Source: an uncultured Clostridium sp.
GTDB taxonomy: Bacteria; Bacillota; Clostridia; Lachnospirales; Lachnospiraceae
Assembly: GCA_900540335.1 (NCBI GenBank)
Contig: UQFC01000001.1
Coordinates: 34,059-98,058, forward strand
DNA length: 64,000 bases
Direction of reading: 5' to 3'
Part shown: piece after piece, positions 1 to 9,590 of the stretch
Layout of the letters: each line of letters opens with the position of its first letter
Numbering within the stretch: position 1 is the first letter of the stretch
Notes under the pieces: generated by a model
The model's database searches: none
What the model was told of the DNA's origin: nothing
The model's input: only the letters and a program-made list of their open reading frames with translations
Made by a program: the position numbers and the translations under genes

Positions 1-662
1 AAAAATCCCCCATAATATTTAAAATCCCCTAACTTCCCCTCTGAATAAATCTCTATCCGCCAGTTTCCCTCTTCCAATTCCGGCAGTCTTCCTTTTAAAA
101 CTTTTGAAGGTCCGTAAGTAAAAAATCTTTTATTATTATATTTTGTCAAACCGGTCTGTTGGTATATTTTTTCTTTTTGAAGGCTTCCAACCCAATCTGC
201 CAGATTTAATTCCTTATTCCAGCAGGTCTCTCCTTTTTTATTAACAGGATATGCTCTGGCAAACAGAATCCTGTTCCAGCCCAGATCTTCTTCTACCATC
301 GAACCACCTGATACATCAAGCCTTGTGTGATGAAGAACCATATGCTCTGCCTCTGGATGCTCCAGGAGAACCTCCCCTCCACTCATTCCGCTGGGATAGG
401 GGTATTCATCATATAACCATGCCTCCAGGCCCTGATTTTCTGCTTCTTTACAGGCATATTTCACCAGTTCAAACCATTCTTCTGAAAGATAGGGTACTGT
501 CATTCCCTGTCTGGCACATATAAAGATGCCTCCAAGCCCCTTTTCTGCCATTTCTTTTATCTGATAGCTGATTTCCTCTTTTGTTATATCTCCATTCCAG
601 AACCAAAACGGCTTAATGCGATACGAAGCCGGAGGGTTCTGAAATTCATTTCCTGATACCAT
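1..662 (-). CDS. GH106-like glycoside hydrolase (partial, N-terminal 220 codons)
   Basis: The frame is open from an ATG at 662 to the window edge, so only the N-terminus is visible. It shows PFWFWNG at residues 18-24, a Gly-rich GLGGIF near 42-47 and WLYDEYPYPSGMSGG at 82-96. These are hallmarks of large bacterial hydrolases related to alpha-L-rhamnosidases, which remove terminal sugars from plant glycans. No signal peptide is seen, so it probably acts in the cytoplasm on imported oligosaccharides. An AGGAGG lies about 8 bases before the ATG. It is the last visible gene of the esterase/regulator/ABC locus and sits behind a terminator-like hairpin. The family is fairly certain; rhamnose specificity is inferred from the neighbouring pectin-type esterase. 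Confidence 0.72.
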   Translation of the reverse strand, partial: MVSGNEFQNPPASYRIKPFWFWNGDITKEEISYQIKEMAEKGLGGIFICARQGMTVPYLSEEWFELVKYACKEAENQGLEAWLYDEYPYPSGMSGGEVLLEHPEAEHMVLHHTRLDVSGGSMVEEDLGWNRILFARAYPVNKKGETCWNKELNLADWVGSLQKEKIYQQTGLTKYNNKRFFTYGPSKVLKGRLPELEEGNWRIEIYSEGKLGDFKYYGGF

Positions 663-676
663 ATCAATATCCTCCT

Positions 677-727
677 AAAAAAATGCAGGAAATGCCTGGA
701 CCTGCGCCCTTTTCTGCATTTCCTGCA
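677..727 (-). terminator. Hairpin plus T-run between binding protein and hydrolase
   Basis: Perfect 12-bp arms (684-695 and 716-727) are followed on the minus strand by seven T. It lies between the binding-protein gene and the hydrolase, so it probably lets only part of the transcription pass and keeps the binding protein in excess. Confidence 0.7.
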
Positions 728-764
728 CTTAAATCATTTTATTCTGCTTTCCTGAACGAAACTC

Positions 765-2300
765 TTATTTGGAAATCTTCTCATAAGCAGCATTCACTTC
801 TTCAATAACCTTATCACCGCCGCTCTTGGACCATAAATCCCACTGAGCCTTTAACTGTTCCTCATCAATCTGACCTACTATAAACTGAATTCTTGCATCT
901 TCGATAATCTTGTCCAAAGCTACTCCATTTCTGGTGTATTCATCTGAGTCACTGAGAATACCTGCTGCCAGATCCGGAACTGCATACTTCTCATTTTCTG
1001 CAATTGTTTCCTGCTGTTTATAATAGAATTCACTTTCATTTAAGGTTACATACGGATCCATGTTCGGGGGATACTCTGTATAAGTCACCAGCTGGTTCAT
1101 TGCCTGGAACTCCTGTTTTAAAGCTGCGTCTCCGGTTCTTGTCAGCTTACCATCAGATTCCAGAGTGTAGTGCTTGCCTTCCAGTCCGTAGTTAGCCAGA
1201 GTCAGCATTTCTTCATCGTTCATCTTGTCCAGGAAATCCAGACACTTGCGCACCTCTTCTTCTGTCTTTGCTGCCTTTGTAATTACAAAAAATCCCTGAC
1301 ATCCCAGTGTAGCCATTGTGCGCGGTTCTGAATTGTCGTCCTTCTTCACTGCACCCACAAAATCAATCTCAGGCCCTTCAATTCCCTGACTTACATAATA
1401 GTCTGCAACACGACGGCCATCGTCAATCGTATCGACTAACATACCTGCCTTCTGTGTCTTTAAATCATCTGTTTTTGTTGCCGCATCTCTGGTCGGGAAA
1501 TCCTTTTTGATAATGCCTTCCTCACAAAGCTTTCTCATCCAGCGAAGACTTTCTAAATACCCCTGGGTCTGATGATCCGGAATCAGTTTTCCATTTTCCT
1601 CGCCCCAGCCATTGGGAGCGCCAAACCAGGTCTGAATAATATCAAGAGGTGCTGTATACTTGGTCAAAGCTAATCCATATGTATCATCCTGTCCATTTCC
1701 ATCGGGGTCATTATAGGTAAATGCATAAAGCATATTATAAATATCCTCGATCGTCTCCGGTTTCTCCAGACCTAATTTATCCGCCCAGTCCTTGCGGTAG
1801 GTCATTCCATTTCTTCCCAAAGGACGTCCTCTGTAAATTCCGTACAGCTTGCCTCCAATACGGATATTATCATTTACCACGGATTTTGAATTTTTCAAAT
1901 GCGGAAATTCCTGAAGCAGAGACTCCACATCCCACAAAGCGCCTGCCTTAGCTGCATTAATAATGGCCGGAGATTTTGTTTCTGTAGCTAAAATCTGAGG
2001 CATCTCATTGCCTCCGCCAGCCAGAACCAGATTCAGCTTATCTTCATAATTGTCTTTTGGTGTCCACATAACATCCAGGTTTACATTTGTGTAATCCTCT
2101 ACCTGCTTCTCGATTCCGGCTCCAACATCACCTTTCATGGGATTTCCAAAATAATCATACGTCATAACCCGCAGATTATATTTTCCGTCTGTCTCTGTTT
2201 CTGCTTCCTTCTTCCCGCTGCATCCGGTCATACAACCTGCAACTGCTGCCGCTGCTAATCCCAAAGCAATCGTTTTTTTCACATACTTTGTGTTTTTCAT
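765..2300 (-). CDS. Extracellular sugar-binding lipoprotein of an Lpl-type ABC importer
   Basis: This 511-residue solute-binding protein would capture an oligosaccharide outside the cell and deliver it to the two permeases encoded just upstream. The N-terminus is a lipoprotein signal (KK, hydrophobic stretch, then AVAGC or MTGC with Cys23/Cys27). The long family-1 binding fold and the order permease-permease-binding protein are typical of the LplA/YtcQ group, which takes up complex oligosaccharides and has no dedicated ATPase in the locus. GGAGGG precedes the ATG. The ligand is not visible; the esterase and GH106-like genes suggest acetylated pectin fragments. Confidence 0.88.
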   Translation of the reverse strand: MKNTKYVKKTIALGLAAAAVAGCMTGCSGKKEAETETDGKYNLRVMTYDYFGNPMKGDVGAGIEKQVEDYTNVNLDVMWTPKDNYEDKLNLVLAGGGNEMPQILATETKSPAIINAAKAGALWDVESLLQEFPHLKNSKSVVNDNIRIGGKLYGIYRGRPLGRNGMTYRKDWADKLGLEKPETIEDIYNMLYAFTYNDPDGNGQDDTYGLALTKYTAPLDIIQTWFGAPNGWGEENGKLIPDHQTQGYLESLRWMRKLCEEGIIKKDFPTRDAATKTDDLKTQKAGMLVDTIDDGRRVADYYVSQGIEGPEIDFVGAVKKDDNSEPRTMATLGCQGFFVITKAAKTEEEVRKCLDFLDKMNDEEMLTLANYGLEGKHYTLESDGKLTRTGDAALKQEFQAMNQLVTYTEYPPNMDPYVTLNESEFYYKQQETIAENEKYAVPDLAAGILSDSDEYTRNGVALDKIIEDARIQFIVGQIDEEQLKAQWDLWSKSGGDKVIEEVNAAYEKISK

Positions 2301-2332
2301 AATGGCCCTCCATCTTATATTTTTTAATTACA

Positions 2333-3244
2333 TTAACCCTTCACTGCACCTACCATAACTCCCTGCTCAAAATATTTCTGAACAAAAGGATATACACACA
2401 GAATCGGAATTGTAGCAACTACAGTAGCTGCCATCTTTACAGCCTGCTCCGGCGGTGTTCCTCCCGCACCGAAATCAATAGAACTTCCATCTGCGCTGGC
2501 ACCCTGAGCCAGTAATACAATCTGGCGCAAGATAATCTGAACCGGAAATTTTTCTGTACTGTTTAAGTAAATAAGAGAGTTAAAGAAATCATTCCAGTGT
2601 GATACTGCATAAAACAATCCTACAGATGCCAAAGCCGGTTTTGACAGAGGAAGAATAATTTTCATAAAAATCCCCAGATCCGAACATCCGTCTATCTTTG
2701 CCGCTTCCTCCAGCTCATGAGGCAGTTCCTGGAAAAAATTCTTCACAATAATCAGATTAAATGCATTGATTGCACCAGGCAGCATCAATGCCCAGTAGCT
2801 GTCCAGAAGACCCAGGCCTTTCACAACCAGATAATTCGGTATCATTCCTCCGGAAAACAGCATTGTAATAATAATCATGTTTAAAACAACATTTCTGCCT
2901 TTTATATGACTTTTTGATAGTGGATATGCCAGCGTTGTTGTAAAAGCCATATTAATAAAAGTACCTGCAACCATGATCAGAAAGGAATTCATCAGGCCTC
3001 GGAAAATACTTCCATCTGCTGTGATATACTTATAGGCATTCATTGAAAAGGTATGAGGTATCACGAAAAAAGCCCTCTCTACCAGCTCCTTCTCTGTTGC
3101 AAAAGAACCTGCAACCACATAGAGAAATGGTACAATTGTCAATACTCCGGCCAAAATACAAACGATATAGACAAAAACCATTCCTACCTTCTCTGCCGGA
3201 CTTAACTGAACACCTCTGTGTTTCTTTTTACCTGCCGCGATCAT
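2333..3244 (-). CDS. Carbohydrate ABC transporter permease (LplC/MalG type)
   Basis: This is an integral membrane permease of about 303 residues with six predicted hydrophobic segments. It carries the conserved loop EEAAKIDGCSDLGIFMKIILP, which docks on the shared ATPase. It forms a heterodimeric channel with the next permease. The frame can be extended to a GTG at 3253, but AGGAGG then abuts the start. The ATG at 3244 has proper spacing and is chosen. It is 8-18 bases from its neighbours, so it is co-transcribed with them. Confidence 0.9.
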   Translation of the reverse strand: MIAAGKKKHRGVQLSPAEKVGMVFVYIVCILAGVLTIVPFLYVVAGSFATEKELVERAFFVIPHTFSMNAYKYITADGSIFRGLMNSFLIMVAGTFINMAFTTTLAYPLSKSHIKGRNVVLNMIIITMLFSGGMIPNYLVVKGLGLLDSYWALMLPGAINAFNLIIVKNFFQELPHELEEAAKIDGCSDLGIFMKIILPLSKPALASVGLFYAVSHWNDFFNSLIYLNSTEKFPVQIILRQIVLLAQGASADGSSIDFGAGGTPPEQAVKMAATVVATIPILCVYPFVQKYFEQGVMVGAVKG

Positions 3245-3261
3245 CTTTTCCACCTCCTTTT

Positions 3262-4218
3262 CTAATATAATCCAGTTTCACCACATTTTTTACAAATCCA
3301 GTTTGTTGTTACAACCATGACCGTAGCTACAAGAGATTTAAACATACCAACTGCTGTACTGTAGGAAAATGCGCCCTGGGTAATACCCAAAGTATACACA
3401 TAAGTATCAAATACCTCTGCCACGGAAGAGTTTAAGGAATTCTTCATCAGGAAAATCTGCTCAAAACCTGTATTCAGTAACGTTCCTACTTTCATAATCA
3501 GCATAATGATAATCGTGCTTTTAATCGCAGGCAGTGTGATATGCCACATCTGACGCAGTTTTCCTGCTCCATCTACCTGAGCTGCCTCATACAGCTGGGT
3601 ATCTACCCCTGCCAGTGCCGCCAGGAAAATAATCATTCCCCATCCTGTTTCCTTCCAGATATTCTGGATTACAATAATCCACCGGAAATATTTCGGGTCT
3701 GCTAAAAATTCCAGCTTTTCACCAGTCAAAGTATATACAATCTGATTAATAATTCCGGACTCTGTATTCAGCAGTGTAAAGGTAATACTTGCAACAATTA
3801 CCATAGATATAAAGTGCGGAATATAAATCATGGTCTGAATTGATTTCTTTACAAATCTGTTCTTAATCTCATTTAAGAGCAATGCCAGTAAAATCGGCAT
3901 TGGAAAGAAGAAAACCAAATTCAGGATGGAAATGGAAAATGTATTGACTAAAAGCATTTTAAAATCCGGGTTCATGAAGAATGTTTTAAAATTCTCCCAT
4001 CCAACCCACTCACTTCCCATGATTCCAAGATACGGGCTGTAATTCTGAAATGAAATAATCAATCCAGCCATCGGTACATACTTGAAAATGATAAAATAAA
4101 TAATTCCCGGAAGCATCAGAAGATACATCCACTTGTGCCGTTTCATATAATGCAGCAACGACTCTTTTTTCGTATTATGATATTCTGCTGCATAACCGGC
4201 AGTTTTCACTTTTGCCAT
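3262..4218 (-). CDS. Carbohydrate ABC transporter permease (LplB type)
   Basis: First gene of the ABC operon. The product is about 318 residues with six membrane segments and the EAA loop (YEAAQVDGAGKLRQMWHITLP), the contact for a multi-sugar ATPase encoded elsewhere. The frame reaches back to 4287, but the ATG at 4218 is preceded by GGGAGG at good spacing and gives the usual family N-terminus (MAKVKTAG, later HKWMYLLMLPG). The shorter form is therefore annotated. Confidence 0.9.
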   Translation of the reverse strand: MAKVKTAGYAAEYHNTKKESLLHYMKRHKWMYLLMLPGIIYFIIFKYVPMAGLIISFQNYSPYLGIMGSEWVGWENFKTFFMNPDFKMLLVNTFSISILNLVFFFPMPILLALLLNEIKNRFVKKSIQTMIYIPHFISMVIVASITFTLLNTESGIINQIVYTLTGEKLEFLADPKYFRWIIVIQNIWKETGWGMIIFLAALAGVDTQLYEAAQVDGAGKLRQMWHITLPAIKSTIIIMLIMKVGTLLNTGFEQIFLMKNSLNSSVAEVFDTYVYTLGITQGAFSYSTAVGMFKSLVATVMVVTTNWICKKCGETGLY

Positions 4219-4582
4219 AAGCGAACCTCCCTTTCTTTTTGCATATACCCTCTCAGGCATATCTTTCCGCGCATCTACGTTCACCAAGATTCCCCTTTCA
4301 GTGTCCGTCCCGCTTGCTTATGGTCCCATCTTACAACATCTCATCAAATTTTCAACAATCATTATATTTACCTGTTTTCATCGTTTTATCAGGCCATTTA
4401 TTGTGCATCTTCACCTGTTTTTGTGGAAATTATCCGTTTATCACTCAAAATAATCCGTTTATTGCCAGGAATATCCCTGCTTCTCCAGATATGGATTATT
4501 AAAAATTCTCTTTTTTTTGACAAACTGCTGTATCAAAATTCTTTTTTTATTATCAGACCTGCTTTCCATAATAGCTCTTACG
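4219..4582 (-). promoter_or_regulatory. AT-rich promoter region of the ABC operon
   Basis: No credible gene lies here. On the minus strand a TATAAT occurs at 4361-4366 without a good -35 box at normal spacing, as expected for an activator-dependent promoter. The AraC-type regulator encoded directly upstream is the likely activator. Confidence 0.35.
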
Positions 4583-4645
4583 AAAAAAAAGAAGCTCGCG
4601 AGCGAGCTTCTCCACCTGCGGCATTTATAAAGGTAAGGCCGCAGG
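4583..4645 (-). terminator. Rho-independent terminator of the AraC-type regulator gene
   Basis: On the minus strand a perfect 9-bp stem (4591-4599 with 4602-4610) is followed by eight T. A second 8-bp hairpin (4615-4622 with 4638-4645) sits between it and the stop codon. Confidence 0.85.
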
Positions 4646-4653
4646 AAATACTG

Positions 4654-6981
4654 CTATTTCTTATTTTGTTTTCGATACTGTCCCGGTGTTATTTCCATGT
4701 GTTTTTTAAACAGACGGATAAAATTCTGTGCATTGCTGTAGCTTAAACGCTCTGCTATCTCCGCCACTGTCAGATTGGTTTCTGCCAGGAGCTGCTTTGC
4801 CATTTCCAGTTTCTGCTTTGCAATATAATCCGTAAATGTAATGTCCCTGGTATTCTTCATCACTCTCCAGATATAGCTTGGATGATATCCTAACCGTTCT
4901 GCACATTCACTTAATGTCAAATCCCCCTTGCTTTCCTTAACCAGCTCCATGATCTTTTCCAGAACCACCTCTGAACTGTTTTTTCTAAACTGGCTCATCC
5001 GTTCAATCACCGGTTGGAGCACTTTAGTACAGTAAAAATTCCTGATATTTCTGGAATCATATAGCTGATTAAACTGCAGGAACAGATTTTCCTCTCCCTC
5101 TGGGAACAAATCGTGGATAGGAATTCCAGCATCTGCAGGAACAGAAAGAATTGCCAGCAAAAATCTATGATAATAATAATGCTTCTCATATAAAACAATC
5201 CCGCTTTTATTCATCTCTGCCAAAAACTCATCTGTAATTGCAAATGCTTTTTCCTGGTCACAGGCATCTATCGCTTCCTTAACAGCTGTATCCAGAACTA
5301 GACTGTATTCACTGCTGCTTCCTGAATGCTGTATGAGATCGCCATAATAGGTAATAAAGCTCTCCTCCATTGAAATTCCTTCTGTATCCTCATCACGGTT
5401 GAATGACTCATTCACCTTTAAGGCCTCTAAGCTTTCATTGTATGCCCTTCGGAAGCCTGATTCTTTCTGAAAAACACGGCTGACTCCCATATCCATATAA
5501 CCCCCGCAGATTTCAGATACAAAAACAGAAAGATTATTGCGCAAAGCAAGAAGTTTTTCCTCTATCTTATCCTGGCTGCTACCATCCAGGATCATCACAA
5601 TCACTCTCGTATATACAAAAGGAGGAAATACGAGAATATTCCGAATCTCATTGGGAAAGTGATTCAGCAATTCCAAATTTAAAGCATCCATGGCCGTCTG
5701 CTCCCGGTCCAGTTCATGTTTTGGACAAAAAATAACAGATGCCACGCATAAATATTGCTGAAATTCCAACTGCAATTTTTCCTTCGTCGCCTGAATTTCC
5801 TGCTCTTTGATCCTTCCCCGGATCAGCCGCATGGCAAACAGCTCGGAAAGCTGTCCTTTCTGGCGATCAATCATGGCTTTTAATTCTTCATTGTGGTATG
5901 CCAGAGAATGAAGTCCCTCCTGAATCAAATCAAACTCATCCTCCGGTTCCTGTCCGGGAACCATTTCTTTTACCTGGGTCACAAGTTTTTTTACCGGCTT
6001 ATACATAACAAATGAGCCAAAACCACTGATAATGAAGATGAGAATCAGCACCACTGCGATAATTCCCATCATGGTCAAAAGAATGGAATGAAGCCTGTTT
6101 CCCCACTCTCTCGGACTGTAGCTTGCAATATAAACCCATCCGCTTTCCGCTGCTTTCCGGTTTACGATTTCATATACTCCGGAATCTGTTTCAATCGAGG
6201 TTATGCCCCCCTGCTTCAGCGCCTCAGGATGGTTCTGAAAATAAGTATCTACCGCTGAATTCTCAGTATAAACTGTTTTTCCATCCTGATCCAACACTGT
6301 CAGTTCACCATTTCCCAGACTTTCTTTAAAAAGCGATTCCAGAGCGCTCTGCTTTAAATTCACCACAAGAACCGCATCTGTGTATGCCGTATAAACCGGA
6401 ATCTTTAATGCCAGCATCAAATAATGGTCATTTATATATTCTGATTGAATCTTTTTTTCACCTATGAGCCGGTTGACATGATTAATCCAAAAACTACGTT
6501 GATAAGATTCGGACAGTTTATCAACCCACTCATCGTTTTCCACAGAATCCATTTCTCTGATTCCCTTATTTGACAAAACCCAATGATTTTTATAATTCAG
6601 AAAACTGTATCCGTCTGCAAAATCCAGGTAGGAAGGATTTTTGCAGATACTGTCAATGAACTGACTTAATACGGGATAAGAAATATCCTGTATATTCTGC
6701 TCTACCATCTCTCTTGCATCGCTGCTTCCCGCTATCTGAAGGAACTTCTGACGAAATGTGTCTAAAACGCCTTCTGTTTTAATCTCCACCTGCATTAAAG
6801 CTGCCTCGTTTGACTGACGCACACTATTCCTCACTGCCTCTGCGCCGCTGTGGTAAGAATATAATCCTAATATCAGTAAAGGAACAATTGCTATGGCTAC
6901 AAAACATAAAAAAATTCTGTGACGAAAACCAAATGTTCTTTTTTTTCTCTCTATCCTCTTATCCTTATCCTGATTCATCAT
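4654..6981 (-). CDS. Membrane-bound AraC-family sensor-regulator
   Basis: A one-component system of about 775 residues. A membrane segment near residues 22-44 is followed by a Cache-like extracellular sensor of about 260 residues, a second membrane segment (LTMMGIIAVVLILIFIISG), a long cytoplasmic linker and a C-terminal pair of AraC helix-turn-helix motifs (LTLSECAERLGYHPSYIWRV and VAEIAERLSYSNAQNFIRLF). It probably senses an extracellular sugar and activates the ABC operon just downstream. The frame extends to an ATG at 7035 that lacks a ribosome site; the ATG pair at 6981/6978 follows GGAG and is preferred. It has its own terminator. Confidence 0.88.
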   Translation of the reverse strand: MMNQDKDKRIERKKRTFGFRHRIFLCFVAIAIVPLLILGLYSYHSGAEAVRNSVRQSNEAALMQVEIKTEGVLDTFRQKFLQIAGSSDAREMVEQNIQDISYPVLSQFIDSICKNPSYLDFADGYSFLNYKNHWVLSNKGIREMDSVENDEWVDKLSESYQRSFWINHVNRLIGEKKIQSEYINDHYLMLALKIPVYTAYTDAVLVVNLKQSALESLFKESLGNGELTVLDQDGKTVYTENSAVDTYFQNHPEALKQGGITSIETDSGVYEIVNRKAAESGWVYIASYSPREWGNRLHSILLTMMGIIAVVLILIFIISGFGSFVMYKPVKKLVTQVKEMVPGQEPEDEFDLIQEGLHSLAYHNEELKAMIDRQKGQLSELFAMRLIRGRIKEQEIQATKEKLQLEFQQYLCVASVIFCPKHELDREQTAMDALNLELLNHFPNEIRNILVFPPFVYTRVIVMILDGSSQDKIEEKLLALRNNLSVFVSEICGGYMDMGVSRVFQKESGFRRAYNESLEALKVNESFNRDEDTEGISMEESFITYYGDLIQHSGSSSEYSLVLDTAVKEAIDACDQEKAFAITDEFLAEMNKSGIVLYEKHYYYHRFLLAILSVPADAGIPIHDLFPEGEENLFLQFNQLYDSRNIRNFYCTKVLQPVIERMSQFRKNSSEVVLEKIMELVKESKGDLTLSECAERLGYHPSYIWRVMKNTRDITFTDYIAKQKLEMAKQLLAETNLTVAEIAERLSYSNAQNFIRLFKKHMEITPGQYRKQNKK

Positions 6982-7117
6982 TTTCTCCACGCTGATTTTA
7001 AAACCGGTACTTTCCCATATTTTTATAAGGTCCATTATTTTAAAGCAATAATCTTCCCAAACAGATATATTCTAACGTATTTACCTAAATATCTCAAGAA
7101 AAAAGAAGGTTCTTTCT

Positions 7118-8635
7118 CTATTTATGAAATACCAGCGATATATTATGAAATGTGACTCTGCAATTTCTTGCCACATAAAGCCCCAGATAAATAAATTCTC
7201 TGTCAATTCCTGTCAGCGGATAATCAAAGCCTGCACTTACCGGCGAATTATCTCCATATTTCATCGTAAAACCGTCCTGCGTGCTTATAATTGTCATCAA
7301 TATTTTATCGCCTGCTTTATATACGATTTCTGCCTCCGGCCCAAGCTTCAGCGCTCCGTCTTTTCTCCCGAAACAGTTGACCTTTCCGTTCCATAAAGTA
7401 CCTGCCGCCACATAATCGCCTGAAATATCCTCTCTGCTCACATCCACATACATATTGTCCCGGACCATCAGACCAAAAGAGCATTGAAAATCTCCGGAAA
7501 ATTCTTCAATCACCGCTTCTGCTTTCCATGTAAAAGCTGCATCTGCAGGGATCTGCAAATAATACATCATAAAACCGTCTACTGCTGAATCAATCTTACC
7601 GGTATTATCTGACACCGACAGCGTAATCCTGTCATTTTTTATTGCAGCGCTAAAATGTTCTTCGGAAATTTTCTCATCTCCTCCAAGTGCTCCAAACACA
7701 CTTCCTTTCCACACATATCCCAATGTATCCTTAAATTCCGGCCATATTCTGCTGGAATGAAGCGGAGGATGATATGGATAAATCCGATACTCCTGGTTCT
7801 TCGCCTTCTCAAATTCCGTTTCATACTCCGGCATGGCACAGTGCTTTGAAAACTTTTTTAAACCGGTATCTGCCTCTGCAATCAGCCAGGCATGCACCTT
7901 TGCTCCATAGCGGTTCGTATGCGTAAGATCCAGACCAGAAGGAACCATGACAGTCTCCTTCTCCCCCTCTTCATCTTTATATTTTGCACCCGTAAAAGCA
8001 TGAAGCCACTTTGCATTTTCTCCAAGACAAAGATTCATTTTCCGTGTCAATTCTGTCATATCAATGCACTGCGTCCTGGTATCCCGGCACAATTGCCTGA
8101 TAGACTCCGCGTAATCACCGCCGGGAAACGTCTCCTCGCCCTCTGTCAGAGTTTCTGTAATGTGAACTGCATTTCCTTTATAACTTTCCTCTGTATTTTC
8201 ATAGGTAAGACGCACAATCGGAGTACATACAACAGGAATCACTCCAACCTGCCCTGCCCGTTTAATATATTGCTCATAAAGACTCGAAGCAAAACTCCCC
8301 TTTGTTTGATAATCTCCATTGGGATTTGTATATCGCCCGTCTCCTGTTTTTTCATCATTATGTCCAAAACCAATCAAAAGAAACTGTTCTCTGTCCTTCA
8401 GGCTTCCCATCGCAGGAACCTTATCATTTCCAGTCAACAAAATCCGATAGTTTTCCATTGCTGTAAAATCCCGGCTGGACGCACCTGAAACAGCCAGGTT
8501 ATAAACATCTGCATTAAGGTACTGATCTAATTCCTCGCCGTACCCTTCTCTTGGAAAATAGCTTTGATCCTCAAAAGGTGAAAGAGTCGAATCTCCCACT
8601 ACCCATATAACAGCTTTTTCTCGCATTTCCTTCAT
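7118..8635 (-). CDS. SGNH/GDSL esterase, rhamnogalacturonan acetylesterase-like, with C-terminal beta domain
   Basis: This 505-residue hydrolase has all SGNH blocks: GDST with Ser16, NLAVSGASSRD with Gly51, GHND with Asn93, and DLTH with Asp236 and His239. This arrangement matches rhamnogalacturonan acetylesterases, which strip acetyl groups from pectin. Residues from about 290 onward look like a second beta-sandwich module of DUF1349 or laminin-G type, perhaps carbohydrate-binding. There is no signal peptide, so it should act on imported sugars. It lies first in the minus-strand locus before the regulator and ABC genes. The exact acetylated substrate is inferred. Confidence 0.8.
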   Translation of the reverse strand: MKEMREKAVIWVVGDSTLSPFEDQSYFPREGYGEELDQYLNADVYNLAVSGASSRDFTAMENYRILLTGNDKVPAMGSLKDREQFLLIGFGHNDEKTGDGRYTNPNGDYQTKGSFASSLYEQYIKRAGQVGVIPVVCTPIVRLTYENTEESYKGNAVHITETLTEGEETFPGGDYAESIRQLCRDTRTQCIDMTELTRKMNLCLGENAKWLHAFTGAKYKDEEGEKETVMVPSGLDLTHTNRYGAKVHAWLIAEADTGLKKFSKHCAMPEYETEFEKAKNQEYRIYPYHPPLHSSRIWPEFKDTLGYVWKGSVFGALGGDEKISEEHFSAAIKNDRITLSVSDNTGKIDSAVDGFMMYYLQIPADAAFTWKAEAVIEEFSGDFQCSFGLMVRDNMYVDVSREDISGDYVAAGTLWNGKVNCFGRKDGALKLGPEAEIVYKAGDKILMTIISTQDGFTMKYGDNSPVSAGFDYPLTGIDREFIYLGLYVARNCRVTFHNISLVFHK

Positions 8636-8715
8636 TATTCATTTTCCTCTCTTCCCTCTTTCTGTTTTCCTCCGACAGCTTAAATAAAGCTTACTGTAAC
8701 AGACAAGTGTTATTA

Positions 8716-8764
8716 AAAAATAAAAAGATACTGCCCGATCATCATTCAACGTTCGGACAGTACC
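8716..8764 (-). terminator. Terminator of the rnf operon
   Basis: A 12-bp stem with two G-U-type pairs (8727-8738 with 8753-8764) is followed on the minus strand by a T-rich run. It lies 18 bases after the rnfB stop. Confidence 0.75.
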
Positions 8765-8782
8765 TTTTATAAAATTCATTTC

Positions 8783-9574
8783 TTACAGAATAATCTTGGA
8801 AGGACACTTTTCTGCGCACTTGCCGCAGTTTGTACACTTCTCATAATCAATGACAGCTACGTTGTTATCCATGTGAATCGCGTCAAACTCACACTGCTTG
8901 GTACACAGGGTACATCCGATACAGCCGTTATCACATTTTGCCTTTACGTCCTTGCCCTTATCGTGGGAAGCACACTGTACCAGATGTTTTGCAGAATAGG
9001 GAACCAGTTCAATCAGATGATTGGGGCAGGCTGCCACACATTTACCGCAGGCAACACATTTTTCCTTATCTACAACAGCAACGCCGTCCACAACATGAAT
9101 CGCATCAAAAGCACAGGCCTTTACGCAGGAGCCATAACCCATACATCCGTAGGAGCAGGCCTTTTCGCCGGCGCCGGGAACTACAGAAACCTTGGCACAG
9201 TCGTCAATACCAAAGTAATTGTACTGTACACGGGTTTTGTCGCAGGTACCTTTACATTTTACAAAGGCAACCTTCTTCTCGGCAGAGCCGCCTTCAACAC
9301 CCATAATTGCAGCAATCTTCTCAGCTACAGCCGGACCGCCTACCGGGCAGGCATTGACAGCTGCAGTTCCGGCAGCAATCGCGCTTGCCAGACCGTCACA
9401 TCCCGGGAATCCGCAGCCGCCGCAGTTGTTGCCCGGCAGTTCTGCACGAACCAGGATTTCTTTCTCATCTACCTCTACTTTTAACTTCTCACTGGCCAGT
9501 CCCAGGAGTACACCGATAATAATACCGATAGCACCGATGATTCCTGCTGCCATGAGCAATCCCATCATATTCAT
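8783..9574 (-). CDS. rnfB: Rnf complex subunit B, multi-[4Fe-4S] ferredoxin subunit
   Basis: RnfB accepts electrons from reduced ferredoxin and passes them into the Rnf complex. A single N-terminal membrane helix (residues 5-27) is followed by the Cys51/54/59/76 motif (CGGCGFPGC) and then four ferredoxin-type cysteine clusters: 140-154, 173-183, 218-228 and 247-257. With 263 residues it resembles the cluster-rich clostridial form rather than the shorter proteobacterial one. It is the last gene of the operon, 16 bases after rnfA. Confidence 0.95.
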   Translation of the reverse strand: MNMMGLLMAAGIIGAIGIIIGVLLGLASEKLKVEVDEKEILVRAELPGNNCGGCGFPGCDGLASAIAAGTAAVNACPVGGPAVAEKIAAIMGVEGGSAEKKVAFVKCKGTCDKTRVQYNYFGIDDCAKVSVVPGAGEKACSYGCMGYGSCVKACAFDAIHVVDGVAVVDKEKCVACGKCVAACPNHLIELVPYSAKHLVQCASHDKGKDVKAKCDNGCIGCTLCTKQCEFDAIHMDNNVAVIDYEKCTNCGKCAEKCPSKIIL

Positions 9575-9590
9575 CCTTCGATCCCTCCCG

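Noticed and set aside
4135..4746. Plus-strand open frame of about 200 codons
   Set aside because: It is antisense to a permease start, a terminator and the regulator end, with no ribosome site and an unnatural composition.
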